Positions 52,927 through 62,281 of a stretch of DNA of 64,000 nt are shown here, one piece after another (within the stretch, counting starts at the first letter, position 1; each line of letters starts with the position of its first letter). The position numbers and the translations under genes are program-made. Location: positions 806,001 to 870,000 of the forward strand of contig CP069394.1 in NCBI GenBank assembly GCA_016887485.1. The letters run 5' to 3'. The stretch is from Chloroflexota bacterium (GTDB lineage: Bacteria > Chloroflexota > Anaerolineae > Anaerolineales > Anaerolineaceae). The notes under the pieces were generated by a model that worked only from the letters and a program-made list of their open reading frames with translations, was not told where the DNA came from and did not search any database.

Positions 52927-54059
52927 ACCTAACAATACTATCTGACCTGGACGACACACTACTTTCAACGAACACAGACCAGTTTTTTCCGAAATACTTC
53001 ACAAGCCTCGGAAACGCACTCAATGATCTCGGTTCAAACAAATCAATTCAAAAACAGGTTTCCTTTGCTGTCAAACAAATGGAAAGCAATCAAGACCCCG
53101 GCAAACTCTTGTCAGAGATCTTCGCTGAGAATTTCTATGCGCCCATGGGAACCACCGAAGCTGCACACAAGGAAACTATCCTCGATTTCTATACAGATGA
53201 ATATCCCAAGCTGAAACCTCTCACGGCCTCCCGTCCCGAGGCGCTCAAACTGGTGGAATGGTGCAAGCAGCAGCATTTTGATTTCGCAATTGCCACCAAC
53301 CCCGTTTTCCCGGAGGTTGCAACCCGTGAGCGGATCTTGTGGGCTGGGTTGGAACCAGAGTCATTCCCATACTTCACCACCTACGAACACTTCCATTTCA
53401 CCAAACCCCACATGACGTATTATGCTGAATGTTTGGGGCGGCTGGGTTGGCCTGAAGGGAAAATCGTGATGATTGGAGATGACCCGATTCGGGATATCGA
53501 GCCCATGCAGGCCCTGGGCTTCCCAACTTTCCAGATCCACCCCGAGAAAAATGGCTACAAAGGCAATGAGGGAACCATTGCAGATGTGAGAAGCTGGCTG
53601 GAGACCATAAAAGGTCAACCGTACGTCGAACCACAGTTTTCCCCCGAAGCGAATCTAGCCATCATGCGCGCCACACCGGCTGTGATGGATTACTGGCTGC
53701 GTTTCCTGCCGGAAGACACCTTCCATGCCACACCTGAACTGATAGAGATTTTCTGGTATCTAGCTGATCTGGAAGCTGAGGCCTACTTACCGCAATGGCA
53801 GCAAATTGTTGCTGGCTCCACTTCTGTAATCCCCGCCCCGGATGCAAGTTCTTGGGCCATGGAAAGATCCTATAACCAAAAAGATCCCAAGGAAGCCTAC
53901 CAAAAATTCTATCAGAACCGGATGGCCTCTCTGGAAATCCTCGATTCACTCCACGAAAAAGGATTGTTCGACCAGCCAGATTTGGCCCAACTGATCGCCG
54001 CCGTTTCACGCCATGACCGCATGATGCTGCGAAAATCACGCCAAGCCATAAATATATAA
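52923..54059 (+). CDS. HAD family hydrolase
   Basis: A 378-residue protein with a haloacid dehalogenase-type core. Motif I is SDLDDTLLS with nucleophile Asp8 and Asp10. Motif II is AIATNP, a lysine follows in FTKPH, and motif IV is MIGDDPIRDI. A helical cap lies between motifs I and II. The last 150 residues are an extra helical region not typical of simple HAD phosphatases. The ATG overlaps the upstream stop by 4 bp. A phosphatase role is likely; the substrate is unknown. Confidence 0.88.
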   Translation: MNLTILSDLDDTLLSTNTDQFFPKYFTSLGNALNDLGSNKSIQKQVSFAVKQMESNQDPGKLLSEIFAENFYAPMGTTEAAHKETILDFYTDEYPKLKPLTASRPEALKLVEWCKQQHFDFAIATNPVFPEVATRERILWAGLEPESFPYFTTYEHFHFTKPHMTYYAECLGRLGWPEGKIVMIGDDPIRDIEPMQALGFPTFQIHPEKNGYKGNEGTIADVRSWLETIKGQPYVEPQFSPEANLAIMRATPAVMDYWLRFLPEDTFHATPELIEIFWYLADLEAEAYLPQWQQIVAGSTSVIPAPDASSWAMERSYNQKDPKEAYQKFYQNRMASLEILDSLHEKGLFDQPDLAQLIAAVSRHDRMMLRKSRQAINI

Positions 54060-54166
54060 GATTCATTAACCTTTGTTAGAGTGGTTGGTTTCGCATCCTA
54101 AGATTGGTATAATACCATGGTCATTATCAATTAACGTTCGAAGATTATAAATCGCTGGAGGTTTAT

Positions 54167-56023
54167 GTGAAATCTCGTAACCAATCATATATCATCTACT
54201 TAATGCTCTTCGTGGCAATAATCGTGATGGTGTTCTTTTCCTTAAATCAGCAGGCGATGGATTCCTCGGAAATTTCCTTCAATCGACTTGCTGAGGATAT
54301 CAAGGCTGGCACGGTAGACACCATTACTGAAGATGATAGTTACCTGACCATCACTTACAAAAATAGTGATACTGTCAACACTTCAACAAAAGATCCCAAC
54401 ATGCCACTCATAGCGCAGTTGCTTGAGCTGGGTGTTACCTCCGAGCAGCTCTCGGCAGAAAATATCACCATTGATATCCTTCTGCCCAGCCCAATGCTCG
54501 AACTCTTATCTGTTGCAAGCTATATTTTGCCATTCCTGATCCTGATCGGATTGTTCTTCTTCATCTTCCGCCAGGCACAGGGCAACAACAATGCTGCAAT
54601 GTCCTTTGGGAAGTCCCGGGCAAGAATGTTCTCCGGAGACCATCCCACTGTGACCTTTGATGATGTTGCCGGTGTGGATGAAGCCAAAGAAGAGCTCCAG
54701 GAAGTGGTCGAATTCCTCCGTGAACCGCAAAAATTCATTGCCCTGGGCGCTCGGATCCCCAAAGGTGTTTTGTTGATCGGTGCCCCGGGTACCGGTAAAA
54801 CATTGATGGCCAAAGCCGTCTCCGGTGAGGCAGGCGTCCCCTTCTTCTCCATTTCCGGTTCCGAATTCGTTGAAATGTTCGTCGGCGTCGGCGCCAGCCG
54901 GGTCCGTGACCTGTTTGAACAGGCCAAACGGCACTCTCCGGCGATCGTTTTTGTCGATGAAATTGATGCTGTTGGCCGTCACCGTGGTGCTGGCCTGGGG
55001 GGCAGTCATGACGAACGTGAACAAACCTTGAACCAATTGCTGGTTGAAATGGACGGCTTTGACACTGACACCAACGTGATCATCATCGCCGCCACCAACC
55101 GGCCTGACATCCTTGACCCCGCCCTGCTGCGCCCTGGTCGTTTTGACCGCCAGGTCACCATGGATCGTCCTGACATCAAAGGCCGTGAGGAAATCCTCGA
55201 AGTCCATGTCAAAGGCAAACCAGTTTCACCGGATGTTGTCCTCAACGATATTGCCCGCTCAACCCCCGGTTTTGTCGGCGCTGACCTCGAGAATCTGGTA
55301 AATGAGGCCGCCATTCTTGCAGCCCGTCGGAACAAGAAGGTGATCGAACAACCTGAATTCATGGAAGCCATTGAACGTGTGATCGCCGGTCCTGAACGCA
55401 AGAGCCGCCTGATCAATGAAAGCGAAAAGAAGATCATCGCATATCACGAAGCCGGCCATGCTGTTGTAATCAATGCTTTGCCGGAAGCGGACACCGTCCA
55501 AAAAGTCTCCATCATCTCCCGTGGTCAAGCCGGTGGTTACACCATCGCCTTCCCGGAAGAAGATCGGGTACTGAAATCCCGCAAGCAAATCCTCAGTGAC
55601 ATGATCGGTCTGCTGGGCGGCCGGGCAGCCGAAGAAATCGTCTTCAATGACATCACTTCCGGTGCCTCCAATGACCTTGAAAGAGTGACAAAACTCGCCC
55701 GCACGATGGTCACCCGCCTGGGTATGAGCGACGAACTTGGTCCAATGGTCTATGGCAAGAAAGAAGAACTGGTCTTCCTTGGCCGTGAGATCTCCGAACA
55801 GCGGGACTACTCCGAGCAGATTGCCACTCAGATTGACACCGCCATTCAAAAGCTCATTCAGGAAGCCTATACCGAAGCGAAAGCCATTCTCACCAAGTAT
55901 CGGGATGAACTGGATCAGATTGCATCGAAACTTCTTGAGGTTGAAACCCTGGATGCCAAGGAATTCCTCGCCATCTTCCCCACCCCGGTGGATAAGAACG
56001 GTGGGATCCCCGTCCAACTCTAA
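54167..56023 (+). CDS. ftsH: ATP-dependent zinc metalloprotease FtsH (GTG start)
   Basis: A 618-residue membrane AAA+ protease for quality control and regulated turnover. Two membrane segments (about 8-26 and 113-137) flank an extracytoplasmic domain. The AAA module has Walker A GAPGTGKT, Walker B IVFVDEID and the pore motif FVGVGASR. The second region of homology includes [20 protein letters not shown]. The zinc site is [10 protein letters not shown]. The start is GTG at 54167 with GGAGG 5 nt upstream; an ATG two bases earlier is out of frame and hits a stop at once. It ends at a bidirectional terminator. Confidence 0.97.
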   Translation: MKSRNQSYIIYLMLFVAIIVMVFFSLNQQAMDSSEISFNRLAEDIKAGTVDTITEDDSYLTITYKNSDTVNTSTKDPNMPLIAQLLELGVTSEQLSAENITIDILLPSPMLELLSVASYILPFLILIGLFFFIFRQAQGNNNAAMSFGKSRARMFSGDHPTVTFDDVAGVDEAKEELQEVVEFLREPQKFIALGARIPKGVLLIGAPGTGKTLMAKAVSGEAGVPFFSISGSEFVEMFVGVGASRVRDLFEQAKRHSPAIVFVDEIDAVGRHRGAGLGGSHDEREQTLNQLLVEMDGFDTDTNVIIIAATNRPDILDPALLRPGRFDRQVTMDRPDIKGREEILEVHVKGKPVSPDVVLNDIARSTPGFVGADLENLVNEAAILAARRNKKVIEQPEFMEAIERVIAGPERKSRLINESEKKIIAYHEAGHAVVINALPEADTVQKVSIISRGQAGGYTIAFPEEDRVLKSRKQILSDMIGLLGGRAAEEIVFNDITSGASNDLERVTKLARTMVTRLGMSDELGPMVYGKKEELVFLGREISEQRDYSEQIATQIDTAIQKLIQEAYTEAKAILTKYRDELDQIASKLLEVETLDAKEFLAIFPTPVDKNGGIPVQL

Positions 56024-56040
56024 GACACAAACTGAAATTA

Positions 56041-56074
56041 AAAAAGCTGCTTCACACATGAAGCAGCTTTTTTG
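56041..56074. terminator. Bidirectional terminator between ftsH and acyl-CoA ligase
   Basis: GCTGCTTCA (56046-56054) / TGAAGCAGC (56059-56067), loop CACA, with A and T runs on the two sides. Confidence 0.95.
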
Positions 56075-56086
56075 TTATCTGGTTTT

Positions 56087-57697
56087 TTATTCCTCAGCCA
56101 CCAAAACCCGCCGGAGGACTTTCCCCACACCTGTCGTTGGCAGTGCTTCTCGAAATTCAATATATTTCGGTATCTTATATTGCGTCAACACAGCTCTGCA
56201 GAAAACCTTGATTTCCTCAGCCGACGCCTTTTGCCCCTCATTTAGCACAATCCAGGCTTTGGCAACCTCAGCGCCATCTTCATCCTTCACGCCAGCCACG
56301 GCGACTTCCCGGACCTTCGGATGCTGCCGGATCACGGTTTCAATCTCATTAGGCCAGACTTGAAATCCACCGACCTTGATAACGTCCTTTTTGCGATCCA
56401 CCAGATAAAAATAGCCACTGTAATCCATCCGAGCGACATCACCAGTGAACAGCCAGCCTTCCCGCAAGGTTTGGGAGGTCTCAGTAGGTTTCTGGTGATA
56501 GCCCAACATCACCTGCGGGCCACGGATGATCAATTCTCCGGCTTCTCCAATTTGCAAATCCTTAGTTCCGGTCTCCAAATCCACAATCCGGCAGGTCACA
56601 CCCGGCAGCGGCAGACCAATCGAGCCCTCTCGGTTCTCACCCAGGATGGGATTACAGTGCGTTGCGGTTGGCGCTTCTGAAAGACCATAGCCCTCCACCA
56701 GGTGTCCATGGGTCAGCGCTTCAAACTCACGCTTCACCTTCATTGGCAGCGTCGCAGAGCCGGAAATGCAAGCTTTGACAGAAGAGAGGTCATACTTCCC
56801 TGCCAAAACAGCCGGATAATGGTTGATCGCGGCATACAGGTTCGGCACACCCGGAAAAACGGTGGCCTTGTAAGTTTCTATCGCGCCAAGCAGCCCGTCC
56901 ATATCCCGCGGGTTGGCAATCAACACCATCCGAGCTCCCAGGCGGATCGTCAGATGCATCCCCAGAACCATGCCGTAAACGTGATAGCAGGGAATGGCAA
57001 CCAAAACGGTTTCCTGTCCCTCGTGGGTGTTCACCAGCCATTGGCGGAACTGGTGGACATTTGCCACCAGATTTCGGTGCAGCCCAACGGCACATTTAGG
57101 CGTACCGGTAGTGCCGCCCGAATATTGAAACACTGCCGGGTCATCCGGGCCAATCTGGACACCGGTAACTGCTTCAGGATTTTCGCTTTCCAGCACCTTG
57201 GCCCAGGAGATGTCCCCTGTCACCAAATTAACTGAAGCGTCATCCACTACAATAAACCGCTCGATCGGCGTTGCTTGCCTGAGGGGTTCCAGCTTTGGAT
57301 AGGACTGGGCAGGCAGCATCAAGAAGCGAATTCCCGATTCTTCCGCCAGTTTTTGCACCTCAGAAGGCGTGTAGGCGGGGTTCAATGCCATAACGACCCC
57401 ACCGGCTTTCAAAATGCCGTAATATCCGACTACAAACTCTGCTGTATTGGGCAGAAAAAGGCCCACTCGCTCCCCTTTTTGCAGGCCTTGCGCCAAGAGA
57501 ACGTGAGCGAATTGGTTTGACTCCCGATCCAATTCATCGTAAGTCCATTCTTTGCCATTATGGATAATACAGGTAGAGGAGCCAAAACGCTCAACTGACT
57601 GAGTCAGCAGATCAACCAAAGTAATTTCAGGCACATCAATGGACTCAGGCACACCCTCGTCATAATGGGCCAACCAAGGACGATCATCATAGTTCAT
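56087..57697 (-). CDS. Long-chain fatty acid-CoA ligase (AMP-dependent synthetase)
   Basis: A 536-residue ANL-superfamily enzyme that activates carboxylic acids through an acyl-AMP to acyl-CoA. The phosphate-binding motif is YSGGTTGTPKCA, and further motifs are GYGLSEAPT and LFTGDVARMD. The hinge region is DRKKDVIKVGGFQVWP, and the catalytic lysine region near the end is PTTGVGKVLRR. Length and order fit FadD-type long-chain ligases, but chain length preference is not readable. The ATG follows GGAGGG and overlaps the miaA stop by 11 bp. Confidence 0.93.
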   Translation of the reverse strand: MNYDDRPWLAHYDEGVPESIDVPEITLVDLLTQSVERFGSSTCIIHNGKEWTYDELDRESNQFAHVLLAQGLQKGERVGLFLPNTAEFVVGYYGILKAGGVVMALNPAYTPSEVQKLAEESGIRFLMLPAQSYPKLEPLRQATPIERFIVVDDASVNLVTGDISWAKVLESENPEAVTGVQIGPDDPAVFQYSGGTTGTPKCAVGLHRNLVANVHQFRQWLVNTHEGQETVLVAIPCYHVYGMVLGMHLTIRLGARMVLIANPRDMDGLLGAIETYKATVFPGVPNLYAAINHYPAVLAGKYDLSSVKACISGSATLPMKVKREFEALTHGHLVEGYGLSEAPTATHCNPILGENREGSIGLPLPGVTCRIVDLETGTKDLQIGEAGELIIRGPQVMLGYHQKPTETSQTLREGWLFTGDVARMDYSGYFYLVDRKKDVIKVGGFQVWPNEIETVIRQHPKVREVAVAGVKDEDGAEVAKAWIVLNEGQKASAEEIKVFCRAVLTQYKIPKYIEFREALPTTGVGKVLRRVLVAEE

Positions 57698-58622
57698 TCA
57701 AAGCCCTCCTTACCGTTAAGAGCATCCGTTCCAACATGTCCTCATGCGCGTCAAACCACTTGATGCGGGGGTCATCAGGTTTGAACCAGTTCGCCTGCCG
57801 GCGGACAAAAATCCGGGTGTTGCGCCTTATTAAAGCTACCGCCTCATCATAGGAAATTTCGCCTTGCAGATACTGGAGGATCTCTCCATACCCAATCGCT
57901 GACATTGTTGGGAGATCGGGTGCGTACCCAGCATCCTTCAAAGCGGTGACCTCTTCAACCAGCCCCGCTTTAAGCATCAGGTCAATTCGCTGATCAATGC
58001 GCTGGTAAAGTTCTTCTCTGGTCCGGGAAATACCAAGGATGATCGGTTTATAGGGACATTCCTGCTTGCGGCGCAGGTCCGAAAACCGTTCACCCGTTAA
58101 CAGGATCACTTCCATCGCTCTGACCACCCGCCGTACGTTTCGGTAGTCAATCTGTTCAGCGGCTTCTTTATCAAGCTTTGCCAGACGCTCATGGAAGGCT
58201 TCTGTGCCAATCTCATCCGCCCACCTGTTTAGCGCATCCCGCAAATCATAATTTGGCGGCTGAGGCGGAATCCGCCAGCCCTCAATGATCGCCCGCACAT
58301 ACTGACCGGTGCCACCCACCAGAATCGGGAGTTTCCCCCTGGCATGGATCTCATCAATCACTCGGTAGGCATTGCGTTGATAAAGCGCCAAACTCCAGGT
58401 GTCATCCGGGTCCGCCATATCGATCAGGTGATGCGGCACGTCCCGCTTTTCTTCCTGGGTGGGTTTGGCTGTACCGATATCCATCCCGCGATATAAGAGC
58501 CGCGAATCAGCCGAGACGATCTCACCATCCAGCCTTTCAGCCAGATCAATGGACACGGAAGTCTTCCCCGCAGCTGTGGGGCCAACAATAATCACCAATG
58601 GGAGTTTGTTTGTATTAGTCAT
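57687..58622 (-). CDS. miaA: tRNA dimethylallyltransferase
   Basis: A 311-residue enzyme adding a dimethylallyl group to A37 of tRNAs that read codons starting with U. The P-loop is GPTAAGKTSVS. Further hallmarks are VSADSRLLYRGMDIGTAKPT, HHLIDMADPDDTWS and LVGGTGQYVRA. The ATG overlaps the yraN stop (ATGA), and its own stop overlaps the acyl-CoA ligase start, so three genes form a tightly packed operon. Confidence 0.97.
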   Translation of the reverse strand: MTNTNKLPLVIIVGPTAAGKTSVSIDLAERLDGEIVSADSRLLYRGMDIGTAKPTQEEKRDVPHHLIDMADPDDTWSLALYQRNAYRVIDEIHARGKLPILVGGTGQYVRAIIEGWRIPPQPPNYDLRDALNRWADEIGTEAFHERLAKLDKEAAEQIDYRNVRRVVRAMEVILLTGERFSDLRRKQECPYKPIILGISRTREELYQRIDQRIDLMLKAGLVEEVTALKDAGYAPDLPTMSAIGYGEILQYLQGEISYDEAVALIRRNTRIFVRRQANWFKPDDPRIKWFDAHEDMLERMLLTVRRALNEL

Positions 58623-58993
58623 AAATCGATATTGATAAAGTGTTGAATATCTTGAGGATGATGGGCCTTATTCATCTGAATGGCGATCACATCCACCCGC
58701 CAGTCATCCGGCACCTCAGTGTGTTCCTGAAGCCAAAAAAGAGCCGTGTCATAAATCTTTTCCAGCTTTTCCGGTGTCACGCTTTCCTCTGGCAACCCAA
58801 AGCGGTTATTGGTCCTGGCTTTGACCTCCACAAAGACAATGACTCCGTCAATTTCAGCCACCAGGTCCACCTCGCCAAACCGGGAATGATAATTCCGATC
58901 CAGGATATGATACCCTCGCTCTTGCAGGTAATCTACGGCGATATCTTCGCCCTGTCGGCCCACTTGCTGCTGGTAAGTCTGTTTCTCTGCCAT
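58619..58993 (-). CDS. yraN: UPF0102 family endonuclease-like protein YraN
   Basis: A 124-residue protein of the restriction-endonuclease-like fold. QVGRQGEDIAVDYLQERGY is the typical start. The core has FGEVDLVAEIDGVIVFVEVKAR, matching the acidic E-D-E-x-K nuclease pattern (key residues about 41-60). The C-terminal RVDVIAI strand is also usual. The cellular role is not firmly known; a DNA-processing function is assumed from the fold. It is first gene of the yraN-miaA-ligase operon. Confidence 0.93.
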   Translation of the reverse strand: MAEKQTYQQQVGRQGEDIAVDYLQERGYHILDRNYHSRFGEVDLVAEIDGVIVFVEVKARTNNRFGLPEESVTPEKLEKIYDTALFWLQEHTEVPDDWRVDVIAIQMNKAHHPQDIQHFINIDL

Positions 58994-59093
58994 AATAAAT
59001 TAATCCTACGCTAAAGCGAAAGGTGCGTCAAGAAATTTGAGCCAGGACTGGAAATTCAGGGGGATTATCGGTTAAAATTCAGTAGGAGGAACA

Positions 59094-60257
59094 ATGCCTA
59101 CATTAGAGATCATTACAATTGGTACAGAATTATTATTAGGTGAAATTCAGGACACAAACTCAACATATATCGCCCGGACCCTTCGGGATCATGGAATTGA
59201 TATCTACAGGATCACCACTATCGGTGACAATGCCGGAAGGATCTCCTTAGCGATTAAAGAGGCCCTCACCAGGGCGGAGATCATCATCACCACCGGCGGC
59301 CTGGGACCCACAGTTGACGACCCCACTCGCGAGGCTGTCGCAATGGCAACCGATCGGGAACTGGAATATCGCGAAGATTTGTGGGAAGTGATTCAGGAAC
59401 GTTTCAAGCTTTATGGCCGGAAACCAACTGAAAATAACCGCCGACAGGCCTACATTCCCAAAGGGTCACTCCCCATCGAGAATCCGGTCGGCACCGCGCC
59501 GTGCTATGTCGTGGATATGGGCGAAGCCTGTGTGATTTCCCTGCCGGGTGTACCCAGTGAGATGAAAACCATCCTGCACGAATCAATTATTCCATTCCTG
59601 CATCAGAAATTTGAATTGAAGACCCGGATCATCAAAGCAACTGTTCTGCATGCTGCCTCATTAGGTGAATCAGCAATTGATGAACTGATCGGTGACCTGG
59701 AAGAATATGCCAACCCCACAGTAGGGCTGTTAGCCCACCCCGGGCAGGTTGATGTCCGCGTGACTGCTAAAGCCTCCTCGGAAGAAGAAGCAGCTGCCCT
59801 CTCCCAGCCTGTGGTTCAGGAACTCCTCGATCGCTTGGGTAATAACATTTACGGCCGTGATCAGGAAACCCTGCAAGGCGTGATCAATGCCCTCTTGAAC
59901 GAAAAAGACCTCAGCCTGGGCGTTGTCGAATATGGGCTGGACGGCACTCTGATTGAGCAGCTCCAATCCGAACATCCCAAGAAGTTTAAGAGCTTCATCC
60001 TCGATGACCAACCCGAGGATATTGACCTCTTTGAGAACCAGGTTGCAGAATATGCCAAGCAGCTTGATGTGAATGCCTGCCTGGGTGCAGCGCTGATTGT
60101 GGATACCCATGTCACGCTCTATATCGTTTACATCCAAGGCGAAGACCATGACAACACGACTCGCCATTATGGAGGCCCGAAGGATCATGCGCCACTTTGG
60201 TCCAGAAATACCAGCCTGGATTACCTCAGGCGCAAAATCCAACTTGCTCAAAAATAA
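59094..60257 (+). CDS. cinA: CinA family protein with degenerate C-terminal amidohydrolase domain
   Basis: A 387-residue protein. The N-terminal half is the molybdopterin-binding-like COG1058 domain: ITIGTELLLGEIQDTNS, TTGGLGPTVDDPTREAVA and SLPGVPSEMK. In this family it acts as ADP-ribose/NAD-related pyrophosphatase. The C-terminal part aligns with the PncC nicotinamide-nucleotide amidase domain, but the usual ESCTGG is replaced by EYGLDG at 279-284, so the catalytic serine is missing. GGAGGAACA precedes the ATG. The next gene starts 18 bp after the stop. Confidence 0.9.
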   Translation: MPTLEIITIGTELLLGEIQDTNSTYIARTLRDHGIDIYRITTIGDNAGRISLAIKEALTRAEIIITTGGLGPTVDDPTREAVAMATDRELEYREDLWEVIQERFKLYGRKPTENNRRQAYIPKGSLPIENPVGTAPCYVVDMGEACVISLPGVPSEMKTILHESIIPFLHQKFELKTRIIKATVLHAASLGESAIDELIGDLEEYANPTVGLLAHPGQVDVRVTAKASSEEEAAALSQPVVQELLDRLGNNIYGRDQETLQGVINALLNEKDLSLGVVEYGLDGTLIEQLQSEHPKKFKSFILDDQPEDIDLFENQVAEYAKQLDVNACLGAALIVDTHVTLYIVYIQGEDHDNTTRHYGGPKDHAPLWSRNTSLDYLRRKIQLAQK

Positions 60258-60275
60258 TTATTGTTAAGGAGAAAA

Positions 60276-62258
60276 ATGAAAAAAGCAGACCTCATCTTTA
60301 CAAATGCTACTGTCCTGACCATGGACGACCAATACCATATCTACAAACCAGGTGCACTCGCTGTTGAAGGCGACAGCATCCTGGCTGTGGGACCGGAAGC
60401 GGAAATCCTGGAACAATACCAGTCCGATAACGTGATGGACTGCGAAGCTAAGATCCTGATGCCAGGGTTAATCAACGCCCACACGCATGTCCCCATGACA
60501 TTGCTGCGCGGCCTGGCGGATGATCTGCGGCTGGATGTGTGGCTGATGGGGTACATGATGCCCGTAGAACGCGAATTCGTCTCACCTGAATTTGTCCGCC
60601 TGGGCACCCAACTGGCCTGCGCCGAATCGATCCGCAGTGGTGTGACAACCTTTGTGGATATGTACTATTTCGAAGCGGATGTTGCCGAGGCCACAGCTGA
60701 GGCAGGGTTACGGGCCATCTGCAGTGAATCTATTCTGAAGTTCCCCACCCCTGATGCGGCTTCTTATGAAGATGCACTCAAATACGCTGAAGAATTCATT
60801 GCCTCCTGGAAAGGCCATCCCTTAATCATCCCTGCCATCGCACCACACGCCCCCTATACCTGTACGGATGAGATTCTGAAAGCCTGCACGGATCTGGCAC
60901 TGAAATATGATGTGCCACTCCATATTCACATTGCTGAGACGGCTGGCGAGGTAGAGAACATCCGCAAGGAATTCGGGATGCCGGTTGTGCCTTATGTCAA
61001 AAAACGCGGCATTTTCGAAGCTAAAGTGATCGCCGCACACTGCGTACATATTGATGAAGGAGAAATGCGCACAATCCAGCACGCCCATGCCGGCATTGCC
61101 CATAACCCCTCCTCCAACCTCAAACTGGCCTCCGGCTTTGCCAAGGTCAAGAAGATGATGGATCACAAAGTCAATGTAGGGATCGGCACGGATGGTCCCG
61201 CATCCAACAACGACCTGGATATGATCGAGGAAATCCGCCTGGCCTCCATGGTTGCCAAATGCGAATCCGGTGACCCCACGGCACTCCCCGCCAGGCAAAC
61301 CCTGGCTATGGCCACCTCAATAGGTGCCAAAGCCATCCATATTGACCACCTGACCGGCTCACTGGTCCCCGACAAACGAGCTGACCTGATCCTGCTGGAT
61401 CTGAATGAACTTCACAACTCCCCCAATTTCCAACGTGACCCCAATGGCGTTTATGCCCAGGTGATCTATGCTGCCAAAGCCACTGATATCAGCGATGTGA
61501 TGGTCAACGGCCAATGGCTGATGCGGGATCGGGAATTGTTGACACTCAATGAGAATCAATTGATCGCGGATGCGCAGGAATATGCCAAGAGGATTGACAC
61601 TTTCCTGATCGAACGGGAACAATCCGTTCTCTCCAAGCTGATTGCCATCGGCGGTGCGATGCAACAGGAGAGCTTCGAAGTCCAGGCCAAAGTGCATGTC
61701 AAGGACCCAGATATCATCATCGAAGCCCTGAAAAAGGATTCGGTTGAGGTCATCTACTCCCGTCATTACCATGAATTTGATACTTATTTCTACTTCGAAG
61801 ATGAAAACCAGGGCCGCCTGCGCTACCGTGAGGATGAATTCATCGATGAATCAGGCGAGATCACCAATGTCCGCGGCCGCCTAACCCTGGTTGGCGTGAC
61901 CCGTGAGGATGCTTTCGATCATGATGTGATGCTTTCCCGCAGCCGCTACTATGCCCCCGCTACCCACTCCCTGCGGTTTTACCGGGAATACTTTGATCCG
62001 AGGAGTGAAGTGGATATCGAAAAGGACCGCATCCGTTTCAAGATCCAATACAAAGGCGTGGACTTCTATATTAACATTGACACACTCATCAAACCCGATC
62101 TTGGTCACTTCCTGGAGGTCAAGAGCCGCACCTGGAGCCGCGATGATGCCGAGAAGAAATCCAAGATAATTGCGGAGTTGATCGAAAACCTTGGCGCTTC
62201 ACCGGAAGCAGCAGAAACCGAGGATTATATCGAGATCGTTGAATCCCATCTCAAATAG
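60276..62258 (+). CDS. MTA/SAH deaminase-like amidohydrolase fused to a CYTH-like domain
   Basis: A 660-residue two-part protein. Residues 1-460 are an MtaD-type deaminase, which converts methylthioadenosine or S-adenosylhomocysteine to the inosine form. Metal ligands H69 and H71 (NAHTH), IAPHAPYT, HIHIAETAGE, AAHCVH, HNPSSNLKLASG and GIGTDG are all intact. From about 465 a second domain starts with FEVQAKVHV (E468). It continues with RHYHEFDTYFYFED, LRYRED, RGRLTLVGVTRE, FYINIDT and FLEVKSR (E614). This strand pattern is that of CYTH/triphosphate tunnel proteins, though the usual ExExK is ExQxK here. The ATG at 60276 has AAGGAG upstream. The chain is uninterrupted, so this is a true fusion. 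Substrate and role of the second domain are unknown. Confidence 0.85.
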   Translation: MKKADLIFTNATVLTMDDQYHIYKPGALAVEGDSILAVGPEAEILEQYQSDNVMDCEAKILMPGLINAHTHVPMTLLRGLADDLRLDVWLMGYMMPVEREFVSPEFVRLGTQLACAESIRSGVTTFVDMYYFEADVAEATAEAGLRAICSESILKFPTPDAASYEDALKYAEEFIASWKGHPLIIPAIAPHAPYTCTDEILKACTDLALKYDVPLHIHIAETAGEVENIRKEFGMPVVPYVKKRGIFEAKVIAAHCVHIDEGEMRTIQHAHAGIAHNPSSNLKLASGFAKVKKMMDHKVNVGIGTDGPASNNDLDMIEEIRLASMVAKCESGDPTALPARQTLAMATSIGAKAIHIDHLTGSLVPDKRADLILLDLNELHNSPNFQRDPNGVYAQVIYAAKATDISDVMVNGQWLMRDRELLTLNENQLIADAQEYAKRIDTFLIEREQSVLSKLIAIGGAMQQESFEVQAKVHVKDPDIIIEALKKDSVEVIYSRHYHEFDTYFYFEDENQGRLRYREDEFIDESGEITNVRGRLTLVGVTREDAFDHDVMLSRSRYYAPATHSLRFYREYFDPRSEVDIEKDRIRFKIQYKGVDFYINIDTLIKPDLGHFLEVKSRTWSRDDAEKKSKIIAELIENLGASPEAAETEDYIEIVESHLK

Positions 62259-62281
62259 CACAGATCGGAAAAAGAAATAAT

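Noticed and set aside
54506-56059. Long minus-strand open frames of 233 and 266 codons inside ftsH
   Set aside because: ftsH is unmistakable on the plus strand; these are antisense shadows without ribosome sites or known domains.
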